From Streptomyces sp. NBC_01481 (GTDB lineage Bacteria; Actinomycetota; Actinomycetes; Streptomycetales; Streptomycetaceae): a stretch of DNA of 64,000 bases. A program made the translations under genes and the position numbers. The notes beneath the pieces are model-generated. The model was given only the letters and a program-made list of their open reading frames with translations, made no database searches and was not told the origin of the DNA. The stretch spans positions 124,001 to 188,000 of the forward strand of contig NZ_JAPEPT010000003.1 of NCBI RefSeq assembly GCF_026339995.1, written 5' to 3'. Shown piece by piece: positions 54,707-63,848 of the stretch (the stretch's first letter is position 1; the number at the start of each line of letters is the position of its first letter).

Positions 54707-54746
54707 GCGCACAGCTTCGCACGGCACGATCCGTCGCGGGAACGCC

Positions 54747-54782
54747 GAACGGGCCGTACGGGAAGCCCCGTACGGCCCGTTC
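54747..54782 (-). terminator. Hairpin terminator after the fadB-like gene
   Basis: GAACGGGCCGTACGGG pairs exactly with CCCGTACGGCCCGTTC. Confidence 0.88.
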
Positions 54783-54801
54783 GTGCGACAACGGCCGGTT
54801 G

Positions 54802-56928
54802 TTACGCCGGGACGCTCGCGACGCCCTGCGCCAGGAACGGCTTGCCGTTCACGCGCTGGGAGACACCCTCACGGTCCAGGTACGGCGTGATGCCGCCCAG
54901 GTGGAAGGGCCAGCCGGCGCCCGTGATCAGGCAGAGGTCGATGTCCTGGGCCTCGGCCACGACACCCTCCTGAAGCATCAGACCGATCTCCTGCGCCACC
55001 GCGTCGAGCACGCGCGCGCGGGTCTGCTCCTCGGTCAGGACGGCATCGCCCTGCTTGAGGAGGGCGACGACCTCCGGGTCCAGCTCCGGCTTGCCGGAGT
55101 CGTAGACGTAGAAGCCGCGCTTGCCCGCCTTGACGACCGCGGCCAGGTTCTCGGAGACCGTGAAGCGGTCCGGGAAGGCCCGGTTGAGGGTCTCGGAGAC
55201 ATGCAGACCAATGGCCGGGCCGACGAGCTCCAGGAGGACCAGCGGCGACATCGGCAGACCCAGAGGCTCGACGGCCTTCTCGGCCACCTCGACCGGGGTG
55301 CCCTCGTCGATGACGTTCTGGATCTCGCCCATGAAGCGGGTCAGGATGCGGTTGACCACGAAGGCCGGGGCGTCCTTGACCAGGACGGCGGTCTTCTTCA
55401 GCTTCTTCGCCACGCCGAAGGCGGTGGCGAGGGCCGCGTCGTCCGTCTTCTCGCCGCGGACGATCTCCAGGAGCGGGAGGATCGCGACGGGGTTGAAGAA
55501 GTGGAAGCCGACCACGCGCTCCGGGTGCTGGAGCTTGGAGGCCATCTCGGTGACCGACAGCGAGGAGGTGTTGGTGGCGAGGATCGCGTGCGCCGGGGCG
55601 ACCGCCTCGACCTCCGCGAACACCTGCTGCTTGACGCCGATCTCCTCGAAGACGGCCTCGATGATGAAGTCGGCGTCGGAGAAGCCCTCGGCCTTGTCCA
55701 GTACACCGGTGACCAGGCCCTTGAGGCGGTTGGCCTTGTCCTGGTTGATACGGCCCTTGCCGAGCAGCTTCTCGATCTCGGCGTGGACGTAGCCCACACC
55801 CTTGTCGACGCGCTCCTGGTCGATGTCGGTCAGCACGACCGGCACCTCGATGCGGCGCAGGAAGAGCAGCGCCAGCTGAGAGGCCATCAGACCGGCGCCG
55901 ACGACGCCGACCTTGGTGACCGGGCGGGCCAGGTTCTTGTCCGGGGCCCCCGCCGGGCGCTTGCCGCGCTTCTGGACCAGGTTGAAGGCGTAGATGCCGC
56001 TGCGCAGCTCGCCGCCCATGATCAGGTCCGCGAGGGCGGTGTCCTCGGCGTCGAAGCCGGCCTGCAGGTCACCGCTCTTGGCGGCGGCGATGATGTCCAG
56101 CGCGCGGTAGGCGGCCGGGGCCGCGCCGTGCACCTTGGAGTCGGCGATGAAGCGGCCGCGCTCGACGGCCTGGTCCCAGGCCTCGCCGCGGTCGACCTCG
56201 GGACGCTCGACCGTGAGGTCGCCCTTGAGGACGGACGCCGTCCAGATCAGCGACTGCTCCAGGAAGTCCGCGCCCTCGAAGATCGCGTCGGCGATGCCGA
56301 GCTCGAAGACCTGCTTGCCCTTGAGCTGCTTGTTCTGGTTGAGCGAGTTCTCGATGATCACCGAGACGGCCTTGTCGGCGCCGATCAGGTTCGGCAGGAT
56401 CGCGCAGCCGCCCCAGCCCGGGACGAGACCGAGGAAGACCTCGGGCAGCGAGAAGGCCGGGATCGCCTGGGAGACGGTGCGGTACGAGCAGTGCAGACCG
56501 ACCTCGACACCGCCGCCCATCGCCGCGCCGTTGTAGTACGCGAACGTCGGGACCGCGAGACCGGACAGACGCTTGAAGACGTCGTGGCCGCCCTTGCCGA
56601 TGGCGAGCGCGTCCTCGTGCCGCTTCAGCAGCTCGACGCCCTTGAGGTCGGCGCCGACGGCGAAGATGAACGGCTTGCCGGTGATGCCGATGCCGACGAT
56701 GTCGCCGTTCGCGGCCTCGGCCTCGACCTGGTCGACGGCGGCGTTCAGGTTCGCCAGCGACTGGGGGCCGAAGGTGGTCGGCTTGGTGTGGTCCAGGCCG
56801 TTGTCCAGCGTGATGAGCGCGAACTTGCCCGCGCCCGCCGGGAGGTCGAGGTGGCGCACGTGCGCCTGCGTGACGACCTCGTCCGGGAACAGCTCGGCCG
56901 CGCCCTTCAGGAGTTCAGCGGTGCTCAC
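54802..56928 (-). CDS. fadB: Fatty-acid oxidation complex alpha subunit (enoyl-CoA hydratase / 3-hydroxyacyl-CoA dehydrogenase)
   Basis: 708 residues. N-terminal crotonase domain (GITGKPFIFAVGADL, GGGVEVGLHCSYRT, LPEVFLGLVPGWGG), then the NAD-binding domain (VGVVGAGLMASQLALLFLRR) and the dehydrogenase C-domain. It catalyses hydration and oxidation in beta-oxidation. GTG start with GGAGGAAAC upstream, overlapping the thiolase stop by GTGA; the pair forms the two subunits of a trifunctional system. Confidence 0.95.
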   Translation of the reverse strand: MSTAELLKGAAELFPDEVVTQAHVRHLDLPAGAGKFALITLDNGLDHTKPTTFGPQSLANLNAAVDQVEAEAANGDIVGIGITGKPFIFAVGADLKGVELLKRHEDALAIGKGGHDVFKRLSGLAVPTFAYYNGAAMGGGVEVGLHCSYRTVSQAIPAFSLPEVFLGLVPGWGGCAILPNLIGADKAVSVIIENSLNQNKQLKGKQVFELGIADAIFEGADFLEQSLIWTASVLKGDLTVERPEVDRGEAWDQAVERGRFIADSKVHGAAPAAYRALDIIAAAKSGDLQAGFDAEDTALADLIMGGELRSGIYAFNLVQKRGKRPAGAPDKNLARPVTKVGVVGAGLMASQLALLFLRRIEVPVVLTDIDQERVDKGVGYVHAEIEKLLGKGRINQDKANRLKGLVTGVLDKAEGFSDADFIIEAVFEEIGVKQQVFAEVEAVAPAHAILATNTSSLSVTEMASKLQHPERVVGFHFFNPVAILPLLEIVRGEKTDDAALATAFGVAKKLKKTAVLVKDAPAFVVNRILTRFMGEIQNVIDEGTPVEVAEKAVEPLGLPMSPLVLLELVGPAIGLHVSETLNRAFPDRFTVSENLAAVVKAGKRGFYVYDSGKPELDPEVVALLKQGDAVLTEEQTRARVLDAVAQEIGLMLQEGVVAEAQDIDLCLITGAGWPFHLGGITPYLDREGVSQRVNGKPFLAQGVASVPA

Positions 56929-58145
56929 TTGTTTCCTCCGTCGAAGTGCGGGTTCTCCCAGATGACCGTCGCGCCCATGCCGAAGCCGACGCACATGGTG
57001 GTCAGGCCGTAGCGGACGTGCGGCTGCTCCTCGAACTGCCGCGCCAGCTGCGTCATCAGACGCACGCCGGAGGAGGCCAGCGGGTGGCCGTAGGCGATGG
57101 CGCCGCCGTACTGGTTGACGCGCGCGTCGTCGTCCGCGATGCCGTAGTGCTCGAGGAAGGCCAGCACCTGGACGGCGAAGGCCTCGTTGATCTCGAACAG
57201 GCCGATGTCGTCGATCGACAGACCCGCCTTGGCGAGGGCCTTCTCGGTCGCCGGGATCGGGCCGTAGCCCATGACCTCGGGCTCGACACCGGCGTACGCG
57301 TAGGAGACGAGCCGCATCTTGACCGGCAGGCCCAGCTCGTTAGCGACGTCCTCGGAGGCGAGGAGCGAGGCGGTGGCGCCGTCGTTGAGACCGGCCGCGT
57401 TGCCCGCGGTGATCCGGCCGTGCGCACGGAACGGCGTCTTCAGGCCCGCGAGCGACTCCAGGGTCGTGCCCGGACGCATCGGCTCGTCGGCGGTGGCCAG
57501 GCCCCAACCGGTCTCGCCCGCCTCGGCGTTGGTACGGCGTACGGAGACCGGCACCAGGTCCTGCTGGATCTTGCCGTTGGCGTACGCCTTCGCGGCCTTC
57601 TCCTGCGAGCGCACGGCGTACTCGTCGGCGCGCAGCTTGGTGATGGTCGGGTAGCGGTCGTGCAGGTTCTCGGCGGTCATGCCCATGAAGAGGGCGGACT
57701 CGTCGACGAGCTTCTCGCTCACGAACCGCGGGTTCGGGTCGACGCCCTCGCCCATGGGGTGACGGCCCATGTGCTCGACGCCACCGGCGATCACGACGTC
57801 GTACGCGCCGAAGGCGATCGAACCGGCGGTCGTCGTCACGGCGGTCATCGCGCCCGCACACATGCGGTCGATGGAGTACCCGGGAACGGACTGCGGCAGA
57901 CCCGCGAGGATGCCGGCGGTGCGGCCGAGGGTGAGGCCCTGGTCGCCGATCTGCGTGGTCGCGGCGATGGCGACCTCGTCGATCTTCTTGGGGTCCAGGC
58001 CGGGGTTGCGGCGCAGCAGCTCCCGGATGGCCTTCACAACGAGATCGTCGGCACGGGTCTCGTGGTAAATGCCCTTCGGGCCCGCCTTGCCGAACGGGGT
58101 GCGGACGCCGTCGACGAAGACGACGTCCCTGACGGTACGAGGCAC
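56925..58145 (-). CDS. fadA: Acetyl-CoA C-acyltransferase (thiolase), beta-oxidation
   Basis: 406 residues with the acyl-enzyme Cys in DRMCAGAM, GEG/NEAF block (LFEINEAFAVQ) and the final GHPLASSG with catalytic His. It cleaves 3-ketoacyl-CoA. GTG start with GGAGGAG upstream. Promoter-proximal gene of the two-gene unit with fadB. Confidence 0.95.
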   Translation of the reverse strand: MPRTVRDVVFVDGVRTPFGKAGPKGIYHETRADDLVVKAIRELLRRNPGLDPKKIDEVAIAATTQIGDQGLTLGRTAGILAGLPQSVPGYSIDRMCAGAMTAVTTTAGSIAFGAYDVVIAGGVEHMGRHPMGEGVDPNPRFVSEKLVDESALFMGMTAENLHDRYPTITKLRADEYAVRSQEKAAKAYANGKIQQDLVPVSVRRTNAEAGETGWGLATADEPMRPGTTLESLAGLKTPFRAHGRITAGNAAGLNDGATASLLASEDVANELGLPVKMRLVSYAYAGVEPEVMGYGPIPATEKALAKAGLSIDDIGLFEINEAFAVQVLAFLEHYGIADDDARVNQYGGAIAYGHPLASSGVRLMTQLARQFEEQPHVRYGLTTMCVGFGMGATVIWENPHFDGGNK

Positions 58146-58289
58146 GATGGCTCTCCTCCAGGGTGCGGGGTGGCACTGCTGCGGGCACGCGGCTAAGCGC
58201 GCGCTTCCTTGGCTCATGCTACTTGCGGGTAACCATCGTGCACAGCCCCAGGGGCGGGAGCGGCGAACGTCACACGGGTTCGGGACGGC

Positions 58290-58468
58290 GGCGCCTGCGG
58301 CGGGCCTGTTCCCCACCCCGCCCTCCCCCAGACTTCGTCCGGGGGACCCCCAAGGGGCTGAATTTCAGCCCGTCCGGCGTTTGAGGACACGCGCGAAGCG
58401 CGTTCGGGGGTCTGGGGGCTTGGCCCCAGTTCGGGAAGGGGCGGGTCGGGGAACAGCCCGCCGCAGGC
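58290..58468. repeat. Dispersed Streptomyces-type intergenic repeat
   Basis: The 324-base gap between rnd and the thiolase gene holds no gene. It contains stem-loop modules familiar from many Streptomyces intergenic regions (a TTTCAGCCCGTCCGGCGTTT block and runs of paired C5/G5), one of which is identical to a 21-base hairpin inside the element at 54025. The thiolase promoter must lie in its right part. Confidence 0.55.
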
Positions 58469-58469
58469 G

Positions 58470-59744
58470 TCAGGCCTGTGCCGCCAGTGCCTCGACCAGC
58501 AGTGGCGCCACCTGTTCGATCTGCCAGCGGCGCGCGCCGTACGAGGCCAGAGCCTCGGCCACGGCGTCCTCGCCGATCTCTGCCGGCGGCTCCCAGCACA
58601 CCCGCCGCACCGTGTCCGGCGTGATCAGGTTCTCCTGCGGCATGTTCAGCTCCTCGGCAAGCGCGGACACGGCCGCGCGCGCCGCGGAGAGCCGGGCCGC
58701 GGCCGCCGGGTCCTTGTCCGCCCAGGAACGCGGCGGCGGCGGACCGTTCAGCGGCTGGCCGGGCTGCGGCAGATCGGCGTCGGGCAGCGCCTTCGCGCGG
58801 TCGACGGCCGCCTGCCACTGCTCCAGCTGACGCCGCCCCATCCGGTGGCCGAATCCCGGCAGTGCGGTGAGCGCCTGGACGTCCGCCGGCACCGCGAGCG
58901 AGGCCTCGACGATCGCCGCATCGCTGAGCACCTTGCCCGGCGAGACGTCGCGCCGCTGCGCCACCGCGTCGCGGGCGTTCCACAGCTCCCGTACGACGGC
59001 CATCTGGCGACGGCGGCGCACCTTGTGCATGCCGGACGTACGGCGCCAGGGGTCCTTGCGCGGGGGAGCGGGCGGGGCCGAGGCGATCGCGTCGAACTCC
59101 TGGTGTGCCCACTCCAGCTTGCCCTGCCGGTCCAGCTCCTTCTCCAGCGCGTCGCGCAGATCGACCAGCAGTTCCACGTCGAGCGCGGCGTACCGCAGCC
59201 ACGGCTCGGGGAGCGGGCGGGTCGACCAGTCGACCGCCGAGTGGCCCTTTTCCAGGGCGTAGCCGAGGACCGACTCGACCATCGCGCCGAGCCCCACCCG
59301 GGGAAAGCCCGCGAGCCGCCCGGCCAGCTCGGTGTCGAAGAGCCGGGTGGGAATCATGCCTATTTCGCGCAGGCAGGGAAGGTCCTGGGTGGCCGCGTGC
59401 AGAATCCACTCCGTGCCGTCCAGTACCTCGCCGAGCCCGGAGAGATCGGGACAGCCGACGGGGTCGATCAGCGCACTGCCTGCGCCCTCGCGGCGCAGCT
59501 GTACGAGATAGGCGCGCTGGCCGTAGCGGTAGCCGGACGCGCGCTCGGCGTCGACGGCCACGGGGCCGGTGCCGGAGGCGAACGCGGCGATCACCTCGGC
59601 GAGCGCGGCGTCGTCCGCGACAACCGGAGGAATGCCTTCGCGGGGCTCCAGCAAGGGAATCGGCGCCGGTTCGACGTCGTCCGGGGGAGCGCCCCCGGTG
59701 GTTCGCAGTGCGGTCTCTGCTGCGGTCTCTTGGGCGTCGGTCAC
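58470..59744 (-). CDS. rnd: Ribonuclease D
   Basis: 424 residues. DEDD exonuclease domain (AVDAERASGYRYGQRAYLVQL, WILHAATQDLPCL, LRYAALDVELLVDLRDAL) then an HRDC domain (MAVVRELWNARDAVAQRRDVSPGKVLSD). The first exo motif reads DAE, as expected. It trims 3' ends of structured RNAs. Actinobacterial homologues have this length and a basic linker. GTG start. Confidence 0.93.
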   Translation of the reverse strand: MTDAQETAAETALRTTGGAPPDDVEPAPIPLLEPREGIPPVVADDAALAEVIAAFASGTGPVAVDAERASGYRYGQRAYLVQLRREGAGSALIDPVGCPDLSGLGEVLDGTEWILHAATQDLPCLREIGMIPTRLFDTELAGRLAGFPRVGLGAMVESVLGYALEKGHSAVDWSTRPLPEPWLRYAALDVELLVDLRDALEKELDRQGKLEWAHQEFDAIASAPPAPPRKDPWRRTSGMHKVRRRRQMAVVRELWNARDAVAQRRDVSPGKVLSDAAIVEASLAVPADVQALTALPGFGHRMGRRQLEQWQAAVDRAKALPDADLPQPGQPLNGPPPPRSWADKDPAAAARLSAARAAVSALAEELNMPQENLITPDTVRRVCWEPPAEIGEDAVAEALASYGARRWQIEQVAPLLVEALAAQA

Positions 59745-59770
59745 GTGTCAAGGGTATCTGTGAACGGAAG

Positions 59771-59804
59771 GCGCCCGTCGACGGAACGTTCCGTCGACGG
59801 GCGC
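59771..59804 (-). terminator. Loop-free 34-base palindrome after the response-regulator gene
   Basis: GCGCCCGTCGACGGAAC joined directly to its exact reverse complement, 18 bases past the stop codon. Position fits a terminator. Confidence 0.8.
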
Positions 59805-59822
59805 GAAAGATGTGTAAAGCGG

Positions 59823-60485
59823 TCAGTGAATGATGCCGGTGCGCAGTGCGACGGCCACCATTCCGGCGCGGTCGCCCGTGCCGAGCTTGCGTGCGATACG
59901 GGCGAGGTGGCTCTTGACGGTCAGCGCGGACAGGCCCATCGAGACGCCGATCGCCTTGTTGGACTGGCCTTCCGCGACCAGTCGGAGCACCTCGACCTCA
60001 CGGCCGGAGAGCTCGCGGTAGCCGCCCGGGTGGCTCGGGGCACCCGGGGGGCGGCGGTGCATCCGGCCGGCCGCGGCGCCGATGGGGGCGGCGCCGGGAC
60101 GGGTCGGGTGGCCGATGTTCGTACGCGTACCGGTGACGACATATCCCTTGACGCCGCCCGCGAGTGCGTTGCGTACGGCGCCGATGTCGTCGGCTGCGGA
60201 GAGGGCGAGGCCGTTGGGCCAGCCTGCGGCTCGGGTCTCGGACAGGAGGGTCAGCCCGGAACCGTCGGGCAGGTGGACGTCGGCAACGCAGATGTCGCGC
60301 GGGTTGCCGACGCGGGGACGGGCCTCCGCGATGGACGACGCCTCGATGACGTCACGCACTCCGAGGGCCCACAGGTGGCGGGTGACGGTGGAGCGGACGC
60401 GCGGGTCGGCCACGACGACCATGGCCGTCGGCTTGTTCGGGCGGTAGGCGACCAGGCTTGCGGGCTGCTCGAGAAGAACGGACAC
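59823..60485 (-). CDS. LuxR-type response regulator
   Basis: 220 residues. Receiver-like N-terminus (AMVVVADPRVRSTVTRHLWALG, candidate phospho-Asp in CVADVHLPDG), a Pro/Gly/Arg-rich linker, then a GerE/LuxR HTH (LSGREVEVLRLVAEGQSNKAIGVSMGLSALTVKSHLARIARKLG). The receiver lacks the usual paired acidic residues at its start, so it may be an atypical or orphan regulator; no kinase gene is next to it. AGGAGG precedes the GTG. Conserved neighbour of hemE in streptomycetes. Confidence 0.9.
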   Translation of the reverse strand: MSVLLEQPASLVAYRPNKPTAMVVVADPRVRSTVTRHLWALGVRDVIEASSIAEARPRVGNPRDICVADVHLPDGSGLTLLSETRAAGWPNGLALSAADDIGAVRNALAGGVKGYVVTGTRTNIGHPTRPGAAPIGAAAGRMHRRPPGAPSHPGGYRELSGREVEVLRLVAEGQSNKAIGVSMGLSALTVKSHLARIARKLGTGDRAGMVAVALRTGIIH

Positions 60486-60852
60486 CAGGCCTCCTGGGGG
60501 GAAGGTGCGGGGCGGAGCCGGCTCGGGGCTGAAGCCGGGGCGAACCGTGCAGTTAGGGTCACAGACCTCTTCGGCAGCGAACCCGCCCGGCTTTAGAGAA
60601 TGATCACGATTTGGTGAGTAACAATTGGGGCAATTCGGACGAGTGATCGATCATCCTAAGAGCGAACCGTCGTGCGCGGGCGCACACGAATGAGCGCGGG
60701 CGCGGGTCCGGGCCGCGGCTCCGCATTCGAGTTCGGCTTGAGGTCCGGCTCCGCGTTCGGGGATGCCCGGACCCGGGCGCCCTCTCGTCGCGTCCCGCGA
60801 TGTTCCTGCGCGCCCGCGGCCCAGTGTCCCGGGCGCGGGCCGGGGTGCGGTG
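60486..60852. other. Intergenic region, no gene recognised
   Basis: About 370 bases between two leftward genes. The part next to the regulator (60590-60660) is A+T-richer and should hold its promoter. The part next to the DUF3000 gene is GC-rich with loose G/C repeats and no clear terminator. High-GC frames crossing it show no domain. Confidence 0.5.
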
Positions 60853-61524
60853 TCAGCGCTGCTGCGGACCGCGCCGCTGCGGAAGCGATACGACGCCCGT
60901 CGCCGCGTCCGCCTGACCCGCCTGCGACGGCGGCAGCCCGGCGATCTGGCAGAGCAGATCGCACCAGGCCGTGAGGTGTGCCGCCGAGTCCGGAACCCCG
61001 CCCAGACCCTCCCGCGGAGTCCACGAAGCCCGGATCTCGATCTGCGTCGCCGGACGCCGGTCGGAGAGTCCACCGAAATAGTGAGAACCCGCGCGGGTGA
61101 CGGTGCCGCTCGGCTCCCCGTACGAGAGACCGCGGGCCTCCAGCGCACCCGTCAGCCACGACCAGCAGACCTCGGGAAGCAGCGGGTCGGCCGCCATCTC
61201 CGGCTCCAGCTCGGCGCGCACCAGCGTCACCAGCCGGAACGTGCCCTGCCAGGCTTCATGACCGGCCGGATCGTGCAGCAGCACGAGGCGCCCGTCGGCG
61301 AGATCCTCCTCGCCGTCGACAACCGCCGCCTCAAGTGCGTACGCGTGCGGGGCGAGCCGCTGGGGCGGGCGCGTCGGGTCCAACTCGATCTCCGGCCGCA
61401 GCCGCGCCGCCCGCAGCGCCTCGACCGCCTGCCGGAACGCACGCGGGACGGCATTCCCCTCCGCACTGTCCGTGTCGTCAGTGCCGTTGGAATGATCGGA
61501 AAAATGTCCCTGAGCCGCAGCCAT
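60853..61524 (-). CDS. DUF3000 family protein
   Basis: 223 residues, no signal peptide or membrane segment. The family is confined to actinobacteria and usually sits beside hemE, as here, divergently transcribed. Conserved stretches include FRQAVEALRAARLRPEIELD, LPEVCWSWLTGALEARG and IEIRASWTP. Function unknown. Confidence 0.85.
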   Translation of the reverse strand: MAAAQGHFSDHSNGTDDTDSAEGNAVPRAFRQAVEALRAARLRPEIELDPTRPPQRLAPHAYALEAAVVDGEEDLADGRLVLLHDPAGHEAWQGTFRLVTLVRAELEPEMAADPLLPEVCWSWLTGALEARGLSYGEPSGTVTRAGSHYFGGLSDRRPATQIEIRASWTPREGLGGVPDSAAHLTAWCDLLCQIAGLPPSQAGQADAATGVVSLPQRRGPQQR

Positions 61525-61616
61525 GCGGGGAAGAGTAGGCGGAACGGGAGCTTCGCGCAGGGAGGGACACCCGGGCCGGGGCGGCCACTTCCGGACTACG
61601 TGCGAAGATTCTGGGC

Positions 61617-62681
61617 GTGAGTGCCAACGACCGCCCCTCGGGCCAGCCGACGAAGACGTACGACTCCGCGTTCCTGAAGGCATGCAGGCGTGAGCCGGTG
61701 CCGCACACGCCGGTCTGGTTCATGCGTCAGGCGGGGCGCTCACTGCCCGAATACCTGAAGGTCCGCGAGGGCATCGGCATGCTCGAGTCGTGCATGCAGC
61801 CCGAACTCGTCACCGAGATCACGCTGCAGCCGGTGCGCCGTCACAAGGTTGACGCCGCGATCTACTTCAGCGACATCGTCGTACCCCTCAAGGCGATCGG
61901 CGTCGATCTCGACATCAAGCCCGGCGTCGGCCCGGTCGTCGCCGAGCCGATCCGCACCCGTGCCGACCTGGGCCGCCTGCGCGATCTGACGCCCGAGGAC
62001 GTCTCGTACGTCACCGAGGCCATCGGGATGCTCACCGGCGAGCTCGGATCCACCCCGCTCATCGGCTTCGCCGGAGCGCCGTTCACCCTCGCCAGCTACC
62101 TCGTCGAGGGCGGCCCCTCGCGCAACCACGAGCACACCAAGGCGCTGATGTACGGCGACCCGCAACTGTGGGCCGATCTGCTCGACCGCCTCGCCGAGAT
62201 CACCTCCGCCTTCCTCAAGGTGCAGATTGAGGCGGGCGCGAGCGCCGTGCAGCTCTTCGATTCATGGGTGGGCGCACTCGCCCCCGCCGACTACCAACGC
62301 TCGGTGATGCCCGCCTCGGCCAAGGTCTTCGACGCGGTTGCCTCGTACGGAGTGCCGCGCATCCACTTCGGTGTCGGCACCGGCGAACTGCTCGGCCTGA
62401 TGGGCGAGGCGGGCGCGGACGTCGTGGGCGTCGACTGGCGCGTCCCCCTGGACGAGGCCGCCCGCCGCGTCGGCCCGGGCAGGGCCCTGCAGGGCAACCT
62501 CGACCCGGCCGTCCTGTTCTCGACCCGGGAGGCCGTCGAGACCAAGACCCGCGAGGTCCTGGACGCGGCGGAGGGCCTGGAGGGCCACGTCTTCAACCTG
62601 GGCCACGGCGTCCTGCCGACGACGGACCCGGACGCGCTGACGCGTCTGGTGGAGTACGTGCACACGCGCACCACGCGCTAG
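61617..62681 (+). CDS. hemE: Uroporphyrinogen decarboxylase
   Basis: 354 residues with the UroD signatures PVWFMRQAGRSLPEY near the N-terminus and GFAGAPFTLASYLVEGG. It converts uroporphyrinogen III to coproporphyrinogen III in haem synthesis. GTG start. Divergent from the DUF3000 gene, with ~90 bases between. Confidence 0.97.
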   Translation: MSANDRPSGQPTKTYDSAFLKACRREPVPHTPVWFMRQAGRSLPEYLKVREGIGMLESCMQPELVTEITLQPVRRHKVDAAIYFSDIVVPLKAIGVDLDIKPGVGPVVAEPIRTRADLGRLRDLTPEDVSYVTEAIGMLTGELGSTPLIGFAGAPFTLASYLVEGGPSRNHEHTKALMYGDPQLWADLLDRLAEITSAFLKVQIEAGASAVQLFDSWVGALAPADYQRSVMPASAKVFDAVASYGVPRIHFGVGTGELLGLMGEAGADVVGVDWRVPLDEAARRVGPGRALQGNLDPAVLFSTREAVETKTREVLDAAEGLEGHVFNLGHGVLPTTDPDALTRLVEYVHTRTTR

Positions 62682-62700
62682 ACCCGGGGAACGGCTTCAC

Positions 62701-63828
62701 GTGACACAGGACTCCCCGACGCTGGCCTTGCCCCGTATGAGGCAGGAGCCGGCGCCGGAGCACATAACCGTGCCCGCGCCCAGGCGCGGGCGAATACCGG
62801 CTCTGGACGGTCTGCGACTGCTCGCCGCGCTGATGGTGGTGGCCTACCACTACCTGGCGCGCGGCGAGGGGTGGTCGGCGTCCGGGCAGGCCATGTTTCC
62901 GACCGCTTTCCCCTTCGCCGCCTACGGGTGGCTGGGCGTGGAGCTGTTCTTCCTGATCAGCGGCTTCGTCATCTGCATGAGCTGCTGGGGCCGGTCGGTG
63001 GGGGACTTCTTCACCTCCCGGGTGACCCGGCTCTACCCGGCCTACTGGTTCGCCGTTCTCGCCACCACGGCGGTGCTGCTGCTCATACCCGGTGGCCAGA
63101 AGCCCCTGCCGTGGCCGGACGTCCTGACCAATCTGACCATGCTTCAGGAGCCCCTCGGGGTCCGCATGGTCGACGGCGTGTACTGGACCCTCTTCGCCGA
63201 GCTCCGCTTCTATCTGCTCTTCGCGCTCGTGGCCTGGTGGGGCCTGACCTACCGGCGGGTCGTTGTCTTCTGCTGCGTGTGGGCGGTGGCGGGCATCGCC
63301 TTCAGCAAGTTCGGCGACGACGCCTTCCGGCTGATGGTCATGCCGAACCACTGCTGGTACTTCATCGCCGGTATGGCGTTCTACCTCATGTACCGGTTCC
63401 GGCCGACGCTGCTGCTCACGGGCATCGTGCTGGTGTGCTTCGGGGCGGCGGTGCCGGCCGCGCGCAGCACCTTCAGCCGTACGCTCGGCTACTTCGACCA
63501 CCCGGTCCCCTTCTGGCCGGTCGTCGCGGTCCTCGCGGTGTGCTTCGGCGTGATGGGGCTCGTGGCGACCGGGAAGCTGTCGTGGATGACCTGGCGCTGG
63601 CTGCCGTACGCGGGCGCGGCAACGTACCCCCTCTACCTGCTGCACCAGAACATCGGCTGGGAGCTGATCAGGCGGCTGGAGTCCCGCGTACCGGCGTATC
63701 CGCTGGTCGGCCTGCTGGTGGGTGGAATGCTGCTGACCGCCTGGCTGGTGCACCGGCTGGTGGAGCGGCCGCTGGCCCGGCCGCTGCGGCGCCGCCTCGA
63801 CAAGGCGCTGGCCGACGCGCGGCTGTAG
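62701..63828 (+). CDS. Membrane acyltransferase, family 3 (OafA-like)
   Basis: 375 residues, about ten membrane segments. The N-terminal IPALDGLRLLAALMVVAYHY is the acyltransferase-3 signature with the conserved His, and FFLISGFVICMS follows. Such enzymes O-acylate sugars, antibiotics or cell-wall polymers at the membrane. GTG start 19 bases after hemE, so possibly co-transcribed; the link to haem is not obvious. Confidence 0.9.
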   Translation: MTQDSPTLALPRMRQEPAPEHITVPAPRRGRIPALDGLRLLAALMVVAYHYLARGEGWSASGQAMFPTAFPFAAYGWLGVELFFLISGFVICMSCWGRSVGDFFTSRVTRLYPAYWFAVLATTAVLLLIPGGQKPLPWPDVLTNLTMLQEPLGVRMVDGVYWTLFAELRFYLLFALVAWWGLTYRRVVVFCCVWAVAGIAFSKFGDDAFRLMVMPNHCWYFIAGMAFYLMYRFRPTLLLTGIVLVCFGAAVPAARSTFSRTLGYFDHPVPFWPVVAVLAVCFGVMGLVATGKLSWMTWRWLPYAGAATYPLYLLHQNIGWELIRRLESRVPAYPLVGLLVGGMLLTAWLVHRLVERPLARPLRRRLDKALADARL

Positions 63829-63848
63829 AGCTGCTGCCCGGGGGTGTC

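Noticed and set aside
54799..57012. Plus-strand frame of 737 codons opposite fadB
   Set aside because: Asp/Leu/Arg-rich shadow; the minus strand encodes an unmistakable FadB.
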